A stretch of DNA of 64,000 nt from Pegea sp. RAD2-039 (GCA_034620365.1 JAQGEQ010000191.1:372001-436000), one strand, 5' to 3'; counted from the first letter of the stretch, positions 33,072 through 46,555 are shown. The notes: generated by a model from the letters alone, not told the origin. Numbers and translations: made by a program.

Positions 33072-35317
33072 TATAAAGAAGTTAAAATAATATTAGCTTA
33101 AATTCTAAGAAAAAAAAAGAAGACAAATCTAGATTCATAGATTGTTTAAAACAGTCATAGTGAGTATTCACTGAATAATATTTAGAAATTACTTGACTTT
33201 ATTATATACTCACAAGTAAACAGATTAAGACAATATTATACCTAAGTAATTTAATGAAGTTTCTAAACAACAAAAACAAAATCATTTGATTAAATCTACT
33301 TATATCACTTTTATTAATAAAAGTTTAATAAGAAAATATTTTGTGGTAAATAAATATACCATAAAGTTTTTTTTAAAATGAGATTTTTGTATTAAAAAAT
33401 CTTCACTGGACTACCATTAAAACCTCCTAAAAATGATTAAAAGTTTAAACTAAGTTTCACAAACAATTTATAAAGATTTAAATCAAAATGTTCAGACACA
33501 TAAATTTAACATTTGACAATACTAATTCAATTTAAGAAAAATCTTACATTTTCTACTGAAATGAATTAAAAACATTTATGATAAATAATAAAACTAAAGT
33601 TAAAGAAGGACAACATTGTTGATAACTTATGACCAAAGTTCAGATCAATAAAAACAATTGAGACAACTTTTAAATGATACTTAAAAGTAGATATTTTTGT
33701 TAAATGTCTCAATTTTTATTATACATAATTTTAAAACCAAAGAAAAATAGAGTTTAATTCGAAATATAATGGATTAAATAGAATATTTAAAACGGTGAAA
33801 AGGGTATAGAAATAAGTGTGACAAAAAGAAAAAGTTTAAGCGAGTAAACAAACTTGATGTGGCGATTTGATTTTGTTAAAATTAAATTCAACATTCGGTG
33901 TTAAACGTTTTCCAATTTTTAAAAGTTCAAAATCTATTAATCATTTAAAATATTCGTTCATTTAAAATGCAGTAAATTATAAAATATAATACATATTATT
34001 CAATAAATATGTAAATAAAATATAGAAATTTCAATAATTAATTTATTATAAGAGTTATTCGAATTAGAAAATATATGAGAATAATGATCAATGTTGGTAC
34101 TATTCTAGTTTTAAAGCATTATTACTTTAATTATATATGCATTTTTATCATATCATATGTTAAAAGTAATAAATAAATTAAAAAATTGAGCACAAGATTG
34201 GCTTAAACAAACCTAATACATTTATATAATGTATTTGATATTTGCATTTTCATTAAATTTTTAATGTTCTATTAAATTTAAAGGTTGCTTGTGCGATAAA
34301 TATGCAAAATTCATCACCTTTCTAAATTTTGATGAAAACGTCTTAGGTTTTAAGGCGAATGATTTTAAAAAAACTTTTTAAATTTACAGAAAATTTTTTC
34401 TGAATCACTATTACATTGTAATGTTATTAAAATTAATATTTGATAAAGGAAACACTTCTTTTTTAGCAAATAAACTTCAATAATAAACATTTTAGCAAAA
34501 CAAATCAGATCTTTATTGTTAACAAAATTTGTTATCGAATATTTATTTTCAGAAATAATCGTTTTATTAAAACAATATTTTAACATTTTTCTTTTTTAAT
34601 CCTTTTAGTTTAGTTCCTCTTAAAAGTTTTATAACTAATTTTGCAGTCTTATAATCCAGTGTCAAACAAAGTTTTTATGATTTTATTGATTCAAATTAAA
34701 TGTTTAGGAGAAAATAAGTGAATTTTGTAGTAAGTCTTCAAATATAAAAATCTAAACATAATCTTAGAGGTGGACATTTATTTCAATATTAGAATCTTTT
34801 AAGCATACAGTTAGAGAATACAGTTGATAAACAAATCTTTGAACATTTTATTTTATAGCATTTAAACAATTTTTATTTGAAAATATGTTTCTATTTGTTT
34901 ATTTTTAGGTTTAAAAATATTTATTTATAGAATATTTTGCAGATAACATTTTAAATTAAAATATTTATATTTTGCAAAGTTATTATCTTTAATTAATTTC
35001 AACCTATGATAAATATTTTTATGATATTTAATAGCATTTAAAAGAAATAACTCTTAATTTAAAAGTATTTTTCAAATGTTGTTTTTTGAAAAGTTAATTT
35101 CTACTTATTATTACTATAAATGAATTTTTACCCATATTTTTAGCTATTTTTATGTTTTTGGTGTATTTTGGATTAAACTTTAATACTTAGTTTATTTAAA
35201 GATAATTTGATTTTTTTTCTTTTATGATTGATTTTGATTTGCCAAAGTTGTTGTGTTTTGTCTAAAATCATTCTTTAATCTGTTCTTTTTAACTTTTTAG
35301 ATCCTTAAAGCTGTAAA
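33072..35317. other. Divergent intergenic region between UBE4A and CCS
   Basis: A 2.2 kb AT-rich gap between two genes that point away from each other, so both promoters must lie here. I see no CpG-rich patch or clear core element. An acceptor-like TTTTTAG at 35294-35300, 17 bp before the CCS start codon, suggests that the CCS 5' UTR is spliced or trans-spliced. Confidence 0.4.
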
Positions 35318-36094
35318 ATGTCTGAAAATGAAGTTGAGTTTCAAGTTAAGATGACTTGTCAGTCATGTGTTGATTCTGTGAAAAACATTTTAAATAAAAA
35401 TAATATTCAATTAGTCTCAATTGATTTAAAAAAGGAACAAGTTGTAGTTAAGAGTAGTTTAAATTGCTTTGACATCAAAGATATTTTAGAAAGTTCAGGA
35501 AAAACAGCTGCTTTAGTAGGCCAAGGAAGACTTGGAGCTGCTGTTGCTGAGATAAAAGGTGAAAACATAAAAGGAGTGATTAGATTAAGTCAAATAAATA
35601 AAGAAAAGTGTTTAATTGAGGGTGTAGTGGATGGTTTATCTCCTGGTTATCATGGTTTGAATATACATGAATTTGGTGATCTTACAGATGGTTGCAATAA
35701 CTGTGGAGACCATTTTAATCCTAATGGTTACTTACATGGTGACCGGGCAAAAAATGAAAGTCATTATGGTGATTTAGGTAATATCATTGCTGATATTAGT
35801 GGAAGAGCTAAATTTCGTATTCTGGATGAGGTTGTAAAAGTTTGGGATATAATTGGACGTTCAATGGTTGTTCATGAGAGCTCTGATGATTTAGGTAAAG
35901 GTGAAAATGAAAATTCAAAGATTAATGGTAATTCTGGGCCAGGAATTGCATGCGCCATTATTGCACGTTCTTCAGGATTATTTGAAAATAGTAAAAAGCT
36001 TTGTACATGTGATGGAATCTCTATTTGGGATGAAAGAAATGTTCCTGTAGTTGGTACTGAAAGATCAAATTTCATTTTTTCACAAAAACTTTGA
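35318..36094 (+). CDS. CCS: Copper chaperone for superoxide dismutase
   Basis: Delivers copper to SOD1 and helps form its disulfide, in cytosol and mitochondrial intermembrane space. One uninterrupted exon, 258 residues; human CCS has 274. Domain 1 (about 5-70) is the Atx1-like fold with the copper motif MTCQSC (C14, C17). Domain 2 (about 75-220) is SOD-like: HEFGDLT, HFNPNG, YGDLGN and DDLGKG are plain, zinc ligands H132, H140, H149 and D152 are kept. Domain 3 carries CTCDG with the CXC pair C229/C231. Compared with SOD1 copper ligands, H117, H132 and H186 are present, but the first one is N115. The SOD1 active-site Arg is missing (GNSGPG), as in other CCS proteins. All other protein genes in the window have introns in their coding region, so the intronless form is odd. 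Confidence 0.97.
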   Translation: MSENEVEFQVKMTCQSCVDSVKNILNKNNIQLVSIDLKKEQVVVKSSLNCFDIKDILESSGKTAALVGQGRLGAAVAEIKGENIKGVIRLSQINKEKCLIEGVVDGLSPGYHGLNIHEFGDLTDGCNNCGDHFNPNGYLHGDRAKNESHYGDLGNIIADISGRAKFRILDEVVKVWDIIGRSMVVHESSDDLGKGENENSKINGNSGPGIACAIIARSSGLFENSKKLCTCDGISIWDERNVPVVGTERSNFIFSQKL

Positions 36095-36375
36095 TTCCTT
36101 TTTTGTAGTGACTTTGTTGATAGATTTTGTGGCAAGCTTGATTTAGTATTTTATGAAAAACAAAATTCAATTGAGTAATATACTTTGTGTTCTTTAAACT
36201 AAGTTTTTTGATGATTACTTTGATTTACTTGGCAATATCTGAATTGTTATTTTATCTATTAAAGTTTGATTCCTATAAGCTATCATCTTTTGTTAATTTG
36301 CTTTTATCATATTTTGCTTTTTGATAAATTCAATTTTTTGGATGCAGAGTAATTATTAAGAAAATTTTGCATGTA

Positions 36376-38253
36376 ATGTCATCACTTTTATCATTTATTT
36401 TCCTTATTCTTACTCCTGTAGCATTCGGTTCTATTGGAGATAATTCTGGTTATTACCAAGTTAGTTGAATAGTTTTTTATTGTCACTGAAATATTGTTGA
36501 AAATACTTTTGTAGAAATGCTTATCATCAGAAAGAACTTATTGTAAAAATGGAGTTTTTGACAGAAATCAGACATTGTATATGAAGGTTTTAGGTTGGGA
36601 CTGTTTAGAAGAATCAAAGTAAGCAAACTAAAATGCTACAAATACTTCACATTTTGTTCTTTTTCACTCATATTATATTATCTATTCAAAGTAGAATAGA
36701 ACAACATTTTTCAGATAAATATTTAATGAGTTAAGAGTAAGGAAAATATGGTTCACATTAATGTCTTGAAGTTTCACAGCTTTTATCATCTCATCACCAT
36801 AATTTATCGTTTTTATTTTTTCATTAATTTTTTAAAAGGTTGAAACACAAAAAGAAGCTTTGAAATAAAGTGCAACATTACAAGTAAACAAATCGACAAT
36901 CTAATTCGATAAAATAATCTCAATCATTTATTTTGTGAAAATCATTCTCTTTAATTCAGTGATTTAGCTTTTTTAGTGAAATCATTAAAAGATGGAAATC
37001 ATAGACTGTAGTAGCTTTTAACTGTTTCTTACTGCATGCTTTTCTTTGCCTGTTTTCAAACTTTCAATTCCTTTCACAGTATAAAGTACTCATAGTTGAA
37101 GTCACTACTAAATACTTATCTGTCTATTATCATGATTTGTAAACCAGTTGGTTTAAATCCCTCAATATTAATCAGAATTTATTCAATACTACCTTGATTT
37201 GTGATAACTCGTCTGGTGATGAGCACTAAACCTTATCCATAATCAAATCTTGTTCTTGGTAGTCTAAGGTGCAGAGGATATATTTGATGAAACTTTCTGA
37301 GAAAATTAGTTTCAGTATGTGGTTGATTTCTCAACTTTTCCAAAATTCACAAATAAATTCAAACACTAAAAGCTCTTTAAATGTTTCAAATTAGAAATTT
37401 TTATGTGATTGCATTTTTTAGCAGAATGTTAGACAAGTCTCAATAACTTCTAATATTTGCTTAGTGTGTAACCAACCCTCTTTCCAGGTACACGTGTATG
37501 TGGAAAACTGTCCAGGTCTTTCGTCACTATCACATCCAAACCCCTCAATTCTACGGTAAATGGCCTTTTGTGAGAATCTACGGACTCCAAGAACCCGCCT
37601 CAGTTTTATTCTCAATCACGAATGGAATCTTCAATTTAATCGGATTCAAAAGCTTTATCAACAAAGTCCCCTCAAACTCTCCTCTCTACTTTACAATTCG
37701 TCTTCAGTTTCTTGTAGCAACTAATGCTTGGTTTTGGTCGTCTGTGTTTCATGCCAGGGACTTCCCCCTTACTGAGAAGTTAGATTACTTCTCTGCTACT
37801 TCATTAGTGATCTTTTCTCTTTATTATGCTCTTTCAAGAATCATTCATGAATCAAATGATGAAGAAAAGATCAGATCCCGATGTAGTTTCTACGCTAATA
37901 TCCTATCAATTCTATTTATATCACATATATCATATTTAACCTTCAACAAGTTCGATTACAGATACAATATGCAAATGAACCTTACAATCGGTTTCATCAA
38001 CTCAATTTGTTGGATTTATTTATTTATCACTAAATATCAAACTAATAGATATTTTTGGAAGATTTTAGCAGCTGTTATTTGCACAAATTGCTTCCTGACC
38101 TTTGAGTTGTTCGACTTTCCTCCAATTTACTGGTTAATTGATGCACATTCTATCTGGCATCTTCTAACCACCCCTCTGCCTCTGTTATTCTACTCTTTCA
38201 GCTCAGACGATTGTCTTTATCTTCTTAAAACCCAGAAGTCATCTCACAAATAG
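36376..38253 (+). CDS. PGAP3: Post-GPI attachment to proteins factor 3 (Per1 family)
   Basis: Golgi/ER membrane protein of fatty-acid remodelling of GPI anchors. Exons 36376-36459, 36515-36618 and 37488-38253; 317 residues, human 320. Signal peptide 1-18 (LLSFIFLILTPVAF), then a Cys-containing luminal part (ERTYCKNGVFDRNQ, GWDCLEE, YTCMW), then the seven-helix Per1 core. Conserved family signatures: FYGKWPF, NAWFWSSVFHARD with H151 and D154, LTEKLDYF, FDYRYNM, DFPPIYW and DAHSIWH with D281, H283 and H287; these His/Asp residues fit the metal-dependent hydrolase-like active site proposed for the wider superfamily. It follows CCS on the same strand after about 280 bp, with an acceptor-like GATGCAG about 28 bp before the ATG. 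Confidence 0.96.
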
Positions 38254-39620
38254 ATTTTAACACATCTTGCCTCGCGCCCGAAACCATGACAACCGTTTCT
38301 TGCAATAATCTTCTTCCTGCCGCTCTCGATGACGTAAGCAAGTAGGACGCCATCAATAAGCCATTGAACTGTTTGATTTTTTTCTTGCCTATACGACAAA
38401 CTTATTCGTAATAAAAATGAAATCAAAAATTTATAAATTAACAACAACCTGAATTGTAACAAATTCTCGACCAACAACATCAATGTCAACTTGAATTACA
38501 AACAAATTTGATGTTTAGTGGTCGAAGGTACTAAATACTCGCCTGCTTGTACTAGGTGCTTACCTTACTTTGACACATTTGCTGATTTAACCTTTGAAAC
38601 AACTTATCAAAGTTGGAGATTAACTGAATCAATTGGTATTTATATATTCTCAAACTAATAGAAGCTGACAATTATAAGTCACAAATCTATTTGAAACAAA
38701 TAATGTATATTATAAAACTTTTTTCTAATATTTATAAAATCTTTCAATCTATTATAAATCAAAAGCTAAAAGTCCTGGAGGAAGTTTCAACCATCGAGCG
38801 ACATTAGGATTCTAAGAGAAGTTTCTAAGAATCGAAACTTTTGAAAAAGTCTCAAAGATCAAATCACTATAGAGGGATTCTCAAAAAATGCTATAAATTT
38901 ATTTTAGATCTTTTCCAAGAATAGAACACTCTGCGTTGTGAAAAACTTCATATTTCAAGTGAATAATTTGTTGAACTTTTATTGACTAAAGTTAAAATAA
39001 TCAGATTGTTTTAAGTTGAATACAAATTAATCAAACATTATAAAACATTTTCAAAAATCGACCATTTAACCTTGTGTCATGAAATTTACTTGAATATTTT
39101 ATTGATATTAAAACAATCGGCTTATAATTGGATATGATGTTTATTGCTTAACATTTATTTACAGAATAACGAATTGCTGTAGCTAACAAATCTAAAAAAA
39201 AAAGTTTTAAATATCACAGTTCAATAAAAGTAATATAAAAAATCGAAACAAAACAAACCACAACACAGCTAAAATATTAAAAATACGAAATAAATTGAAA
39301 CATATGACATAACAACATGTCCCTTGTCAACAAAATTACTTAAATCAAAAACTTATTTAATTTAAATAAAAGTGATAGTATTTGCTGTAGTAATAAAGCT
39401 TAGAAAATCCTACTAAAACTGTGATTTATTTAGTACAATAAATACAAATGAGGGTGCCTGAAGAGAGCACCTCCCGCTAACTCACATTCTCACAAATAAC
39501 ATCTAATAATCTAGAAATATAGAAAGAAAAAGATGTAACACATGGTATTTCGGTAGTCCTCAAAGCATATAACAGTGAACAATTATATAGAATTATAATA
39601 ATATTAAAAAAAGGAAAAAT
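38254..39620. other. Gap between PGAP3 and the LINE remnant
   Basis: AT-rich with no supported gene. An 81-codon minus-strand open frame that overlaps the PGAP3 end (38244-38489) has no family resemblance and is probably chance. The last 200 bases, including a GAGAGCACCTCCCGC patch near 39465, may be the 3' end of the LINE remnant. Confidence 0.35.
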
Positions 39621-40088
39621 TTACAGTTTAGAAATGGCAGTGTTGGTAATGTTATAACGGTTCAACTTCTTTTTGAATAACGCGAGCGACTCCGAGATGA
39701 CAATGTCTGATGGCAGCTGGTTACATGTACTAATTGTGTGGTATGAGAAAAATTTGATAATTTTAAGGATTGCAAGATAATAGCTTGATGTCATCTGCAT
39801 ACACAAACATTCTGACATCATCTGTCTTGAAAGCAAGACACAGGAAGTTGATTTCTCTTCTCTCTTCAGTTGTTTGCGGAGTAGAGAGCGCCATTTGAAG
39901 CAATCCGCTGCAATATCCTCCCATTGGGTTTGTCCATCAGCCATAATCTTTGCATAAATGAATAAGAAGATTAGAAAAGATTTTCTCAGTTCTCTAAACC
40001 TTGACCAAAAGACTTCTTGTGCTATAGAGCAATTAGTATGATACCATGCTTCGTAATACATACACTGCGCACTTTTAGTTGTACTCAA
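39621..40088 (-). pseudogene. 3' remnant of a non-LTR retrotransposon (LINE) ORF2
   Basis: The minus-strand frame ends with FSYHTISTCNQLPSDIVISE followed by LALFKKKLNRY, the usual end of CR1/jockey-type LINE polyproteins (pattern: aromatic, NxLP, then FKxxLxxY). Upstream in the frame is WEDIAADCFKWRSLLRKQL, another common LINE tail motif. No reverse-transcriptase catalytic motif remains, and the spacing of the two motifs suggests deletions or frameshifts, so this is a dead 5'-truncated copy. Confidence 0.7.
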
Positions 40089-40474
40089 ATCTAACGTCCA
40101 TAAGCTCAGTATCTCTTAAAGTATCACAACAACTTTTCATTAAAAAACTGATAACAGATGTTTAAAAAAATTAAACTTTTAATCTTATTTTGACTGTGAA
40201 ACTTGGAAATTTATCAAAATTTCTCTATTTTATTGACTTAAACATTAAAAAGTTAACAATAAAATGTAAAATTTACTAATTTTCCTTGAAAAAAATGATT
40301 AGTTCCCAATAGTAAAACTATAGCAAAAAACAAGCTGTGTTTCTAAATTAAAATTCATAAATTAAAAAATATTTTAACAAATTTATTTGGTAGCTCTCGT
40401 GTTACTGTTTGGAGAAACAAGTTATTAGCATCTGCAGAAAAGCTAAATGCTAATTTATTTGCAGAACCATTGAA

Positions 40475-42743
40475 ATGTCAGAACTCAATGATAAAAATAA
40501 AACCGATAAACAGAAAAAAAAGGATCATTTGGAAATTAATTTAAAGCCTAGAAGATTACACAAACGAAAATCGAATCCCACTGTTCATAGTAAAGTCATA
40601 GAAGGAATCATTACAAAGATTACTGAAACTAGTATCTCTGACTCAAAGACATTAAGTGCTTCTGATACAGAAGAGGCGTTTTTACTCCCTGCAGCAAGAA
40701 GACATAGACGAAGAAAAACTAAAACCATGGAAACAGAAATTAATCAAAATTTTAATTCTTTGGTGATTGATAGCTCAAAAATAAAGACTCCTATAAAAGT
40801 TAAAAAAGAATCTTTTGAAGATTCTAGTCTTAGTGAAGATGATGAGAGTGGTAGGGTAAGCATTAGTTTTAAAGTTGTATCAAGGTTTATTTTTAATTAT
40901 TTATTATTTATATTTCATGAATTTGTTTATAATATTTGAAATATCAAAAATAATTTCATTGAAAGAAATAAATATTATTAAATTATTTAACTTTTATTTT
41001 AATATTTACTTTTCTAATTTTAATTGAAACTCTTTTTAATAATTTATTATTATTATTAATACCTTTTAATAATTCATTAAAAAAGATTTTATATGACTAA
41101 TAACAAAACTTTCTTGTAATATATATTGTTTTTATTTTGTATATAATACTTTGTAAGAACTTTAAGTGTTTGAATAAAAGTTTTTACATATATAATTAGA
41201 ATATAATTAACAATATATAAGTTATACTATAATGTATTTATAGAATATATAAGATTATCCGTAGCATGTGGGAGATAAAAAATTAATTATATTTTGAAAT
41301 AAAATACTTGAAGTAGTGATTATTAAATTAGATAATATAAGTTTATTTAGAAATTTATATTTTGAAATAAGTAATTTGTTGAAAATCAACATTTGTTTAA
41401 ATTAGTGATCTTTAAGTTTGTTTATGTCTAAGCTTTCTTTGAGTGCCTCAATAAGCCCCTAACACACACCCTTACTGTCCTGAATATACTCTGAACCCTT
41501 CTAAATACAACCTGGTCCTCCTAAACAAGCTCTGAGTCTCCTAAGAAGCTTTGAGTTTTCTAAACAAGCCCTCTGAATAGTCTCTTACATATTCTTTGAG
41601 TCTACTGAAGTACAATTTAAATATCGAATTTGAAACAATCTTTGAACTCATTCAGGAAGGAGATGACGAGATGACGGATTACCACAGCGGACCAGAAACC
41701 AAAGGCCCTGTTTACTGGTTTGATCGTCCTAAAGATGAAGATGATGAGACCTTCAACACCATACTCCGGGGAGCTCTTCCCTTGTTAACAGAAGTTCCTA
41801 AACCAATTACAGCTAAACAAACTGGTCACGTGATATGCAAATTAGTTCTGCTTGTTTTGATTGGTTAGTTTACAGGATTCCGTCATCGTCTTGAACGTCT
41901 TACAAGCACTGGAACGGATGCGCGGTTTCGATCTTTTCGTAATTCGCGGCGCGGAAAACGACGAAATAAACAAATAGTAAATCTTTGCTGCCATCTAGTG
42001 ATTGATATTCAGTTTGTGTTTTGTAGAATAAATCGCTCAAGGGTGTTTCGATGCAACAAACTGACCAATCAGCTACTGAGTTGGAAATCAATCGCGAGTA
42101 AGTGATGACGTCATTATTTTCGTCATATAATTGATTGTTGATCTGTAGAAGATGTTGCAGCAAGAGAAGAAAAGTTGATCTTTATGAAGGTAATTTGTTG
42201 AAGAATTTTTCAAATGTAAAAAATCGATTTCAGCTTTTATTGAAAAATTGATCCTGACAACTGGTCCCATAAATACATCTTCTTATTGTGACTTTCCACT
42301 TCTTCATTTGAAGACTTCTTTTTTCATCTATCCTGATATTCACACTTCCTACCAACTTATCGGTGAACATTCTCATTCCTCCCAATCTTCTTTTTAAAAG
42401 ATCTAAACAAGGCTTTCATGATCTTAATGTCTAAACTTCCTGATAACTTGTGTCGTCTTTCCATCCTCTTTTGAAGATCTTTGTTCATTCTTTTCGAATC
42501 TCGTTAAATCAAGGAAATTACTTTCTTTCGATTATTTTGAATACTTGAGAGTCTCAGAGTTACATGAAGTTTAACTTTTTGTTCCCAAAATCTTCATCCA
42601 CAGAGATCAAGATAGATGATGAGATCCCGCCCACAAATGTCGGTTATCAGATGCTTTCGCGTATGGGTTGGTTGCCAGGGAGTGATATTAACAGGACTCT
42701 GATACCTAAACCAAGGAAGAAAAGATCCGGTCTTGGATTCTGA
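40475..42743 (+). CDS. GPATCH2: G-patch domain protein, GPATCH2-like
   Basis: Nuclear protein of the family that activates DEAH helicases and takes part in RNA processing. Seven exons: 40475-40855, 41656-41824, 41876-41976, 42027-42097, 42149-42189, 42234-42362 and 42604-42743; 343 residues, all phases close. Basic N-terminal half with likely nuclear signals (KPRRLHKRK, ARRHRRRKTK) and an acidic patch (SLSEDDESGR). The middle matches GPATCH2: SGPETKGPVYWFDRP, then DDETFNTILRGALPLL and GFRHRLERL, then CCSKRRKVDLYE. The C-terminus, about 310-343, is a G-patch start (VGYQMLSRMGWLPGS) and end (RSGLGF), but the central GLG and following Gly of the usual motif are missing. Human GPATCH2 is longer. 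The exon 6 donor (42362) was chosen because it restores frame into the G-patch. Confidence 0.85.
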
Positions 42744-45700
42744 TCTTTACAGCTTTTACCTCTCTTTTTATCTAAATTCCACAATTTCGTTATTTTTAAA
42801 AATGTATTTTTTGTGTAACCGACAAAATGTATTCTTCTCAACATTTTCTTTCAAAAAATTGTTTATTCAATTTTTTGAAATTAGATTTTGAGATAAAATT
42901 CTATTATTCTCCATTTATCTTCATTAATCATATAATAAACTCATTTTTAACATATTATCTTAGTTTGGTGATAAAATTATTCTTCTTCTTAAATTAAACC
43001 AAAAATTTTTCAATATTTATTAACTCTGAATTCTTTTTGATTCAAACTTCGCAGAATTCTTATTTATAAAGAAAGATTTTTTCAACAAAATGGATTTTTT
43101 CCGAAAGTCGTTTTACAATCTTAAAAATAATTGATTAATTTTATATTTAAACAATTTCATAAAAAAGTTTAAAAAATAGTTTTTCATTTTCGAAGTTTTA
43201 AAGAAAAATTTTTTAATAAAATTCAATGAAAAAATAAGCTTGACGCCAAAATAACATTTTGAGGAATAAAAATTTGAAAATTATTATTTAATGTTAAAAA
43301 CTATCAATTTTTTTAACTTATTAAATGGTTAATTAAAAAAATAAAATTTCTGCAATAAACCATCATTGTAGAATAATTTGAGAAATTGCAAATTTTGAAT
43401 TTAAAGATTTAGTCGCTAGTTGTTTTATTTCAAGATAAGTTATAATAATAGAATACAACACCTCATTATATTTCACTCAAATCTTTTGTCATTTTAAACT
43501 TTAAATGCATTAAAATACTTCGATTTTAAAATCTAGAAAAGTTTAATTCAAATAAAAATCTAGCAAATTATAATATCAAAATTTGTAAGTAGTAGCAGCA
43601 ATTGAAACTACTAAACTGTGTTATTTATCAATTTAACTATTATTTTTTCTGAATTTTTTAATGAAATTTTTGTGTCATAAGACCATTATTTTAAGGTGAC
43701 ATTTAAATTTTTGGATAAAAAGTGAAAAATAAGCATAGAATCGTCAGCTAAAACGCAGTTAAAAGCTATTATTACCTATACATATAAAATTTCCAATATT
43801 AAAGAAAAATAAATTCATAATTTTTCAAAATGTAAATTTTATACTTTTAAAGATTTATATTTTTTTACATTTTGAATTGTTTAATAAAACCAACAAAAAA
43901 GTTAGAAATTAAACTAACGTTTTTCTATCATCGTATTAAAAGGTTTATTATCAAAATGTTTTTGTTACTTAGGCTTTAGTAAGATAAAGTTTAGAGTATT
44001 CTTTCATTTAAACTCATAAATTCACTTGTTGCTTGCTATTATTGTAAGTACCGTTATATTCAAATATATTCCTTAATGTAAAAAACCAGGTGTTTAATAA
44101 CATACTTTTGTGGATATTTATTTGTTAACTGATAAGATATAAATACTTTGATTATTAAACGAGGTTTAATTTAAAGTACTATTGTCAAATTTTATTTTCA
44201 GTCATATAAAAAAAGTTTGAAAAAAAGAAGATTTTATTCAATGAATCAAAAATTATATGATTAATTATTGAAATATAAAAATATTAATAAAAAGTTAATA
44301 AAGTCTTATCAAATTAAAAAGACTGTTAAAAAATTATTTGTAGAATAAATTTTCAAATAAATCCGGAAAAATTAATTAAGAATTAGTAAAGATATTACAT
44401 TGATACCATTTATCTTGATCTTAAAAATCAATTAGTTTTGAAAGTTTGAATTCTATAAAATGTTACAACTGATAACTTACTCAACTTATTATGATTGTAT
44501 TAATTGTAATTATATATAGTTTTCATTTTGCAAAAAACATTAAAACGTTTGTCGTTAAACTGAATAAAGTGATTAATTTACATTTATAGCTCAGAAAAGG
44601 TTTTGTTAAAATTAATTTTGACAAATAATTATATTAGTTAGATAATGAAAAATATTTTTACAAATAATTGTTTATGTCAATTAAGTTGGTAAGTGAAAAA
44701 ATAATAAAAGTTTAATAATACTTGTTTTTTTAGTCTTGAAAATTTTGCTATTATCAGAACTTATTTTCGCAAAAAATATTTAAAAAACAAAATTATTCTG
44801 AAAATTATTCACTAATTTTTTTGCCTTTTATTTCTATGTATAATTCTTCTTTGGCATTATAATGTTTATCATATAAATAAGTCAGTAATTTAAAGATTAA
44901 GTTCAAATTGTTCTGGTTTAAATAATCTCTGGTAATATTAAGCATTAATTTAATTTGATTCTGATATCTCTATCGCCTTTGTTTTCCGTTTAAATATTTT
45001 ATTTTTATATAATCTTGTAAGCAAAAGCTTTCGATAAAAAATTCTCGAATAATGTAAAGTAGTTATTTTCTATTTTAAGCATTTGTTAATCTGACTAAAT
45101 TTACAATATAAATAAAGTTTAGAAAAAGTTTGTTTGTAAAGATGATTCTGTACAACGATGTTAGCCATAATTTCATAAAAAAAAAACTATTTAAAAAGTA
45201 AATACAAAAAAGTTTAACGAATAAATGGCTTGCCAAGAAACAAAAGGAAAAAGTTTTATACTTACACTACAGCTAATTCAGTTTTAAATTGATGATAAAT
45301 TTAATTTGTTGCCAGCTTGATTCTTATATAGATTAGTTTAATTTATTAAATCAAATCAAAACTAAATTATTAAAATATTTTTTATATCAAACTTTAATAT
45401 ATATATTTTTTTAATTTTCTGACTTTCTTTTAGAATATATTTAAAAATTTTGTTTTATTTTTGAAAACACTGATTTAAAAAAGCTTTTTTTCGAATTATC
45501 ATAATTAGATAATATAAGCGACAGAATAGAACTTAGAATTTGCAGTTTAGTTCTAGATGGTTAAAACTAGAAATCAGAAACTTAAGAATGTCTTATCACA
45601 AACGCTTTCTATCATCAAATCAACTTTTATCTTTAAACTCTTCAATCATTTCAAGATGTAATTATCTTCTACCTTTGTCACAAATGTCAAATTTTCAGTT

Positions 45701-46385
45701 TTAAACGATCATTTTTCATTGGACGGAAATTCGTAACATTTTCAAGTCATACTTCAAATTCAAAACTCAGTTTTTTGTTGGTTAAAAATCTTTTCAAATA
45801 TTTCAATTTTATTTCCATATAAAGCAAAATATTTTTCTGAAAAATTAAATTAATACAAGAAAGTTAGAATTGATTTTTTAAAGACTTTTCATCAATAAAT
45901 TGAAACGTTTAAATAATCTTTTAAAAATATCTTTTTATTGTAACAAACCAATAAAAATTGAAGAAAATATATTGTCAATTTGTCCTACTAAAAATTTTGT
46001 CTACAAGTTTTAAACCAACAATTTAATTAAAATCAAATTAATTTTTAATACTAGATAACAACATAAGTAACAAAAAGTTTATGAAAAATATGAATAAATT
46101 ATAATAGATAATTAAATCGACCATTTTATCAGATTCATTCCAAGGAAATTTTTTAAGATACAAATTTATTTTATCATTCATTTCTACAATTGGAGTTCAC
46201 ATTTTTAATCAGCTGATTTGGTCTCAAGCCAGCGTAGTTGTCGTGACAACGTGTCCCAAGCCCCTCCATATAGTAACCACTGGTTGGGTGGTCGATACTG
46301 CAACAAGCAACTGGTTGGCTTGACAACGACCAAGACGTTAGTAACTTGAGGGTGGTCGTGTTAGTTGCTGCTGTTGCTAACGTAG
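42744..46385. other. AT-rich gene desert
   Basis: Some 3.6 kb of very AT-rich sequence with no open frame of note, no tandem repeat and no RNA gene that I can see. Confidence 0.5.
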
Positions 46386-46399
46386 GTTGCTATGGTAAC
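46386..46399. promoter_or_regulatory. RFX X-box (GTTGCTATGGTAAC)
   Basis: A 14-bp imperfect palindrome that fits the RFX-factor X-box found upstream of ciliary genes. It lies 157 bp before a start codon that begins a possible first exon, and in an isolated patch of balanced base composition (46230-46600). Confidence 0.5.
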
Positions 46400-46555
46400 G
46401 TGAAGGCAAGCAAATTATACGCTTAGCTGCAAGCTAGCTGACGGATTGTAGTGGTAAGGGATCAGTGAAGCAAATCGAGAAACGGCAACAAGGCATTTGT
46501 TTGTTTTACTTTTTTGTCTTTTTTTTACTTCCGTAAAAACGGTGATTTGTTGACG

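Noticed and set aside
35872..36135. 87-codon minus-strand frame over CCS
   Set aside because: Antisense to a clear CCS coding region.
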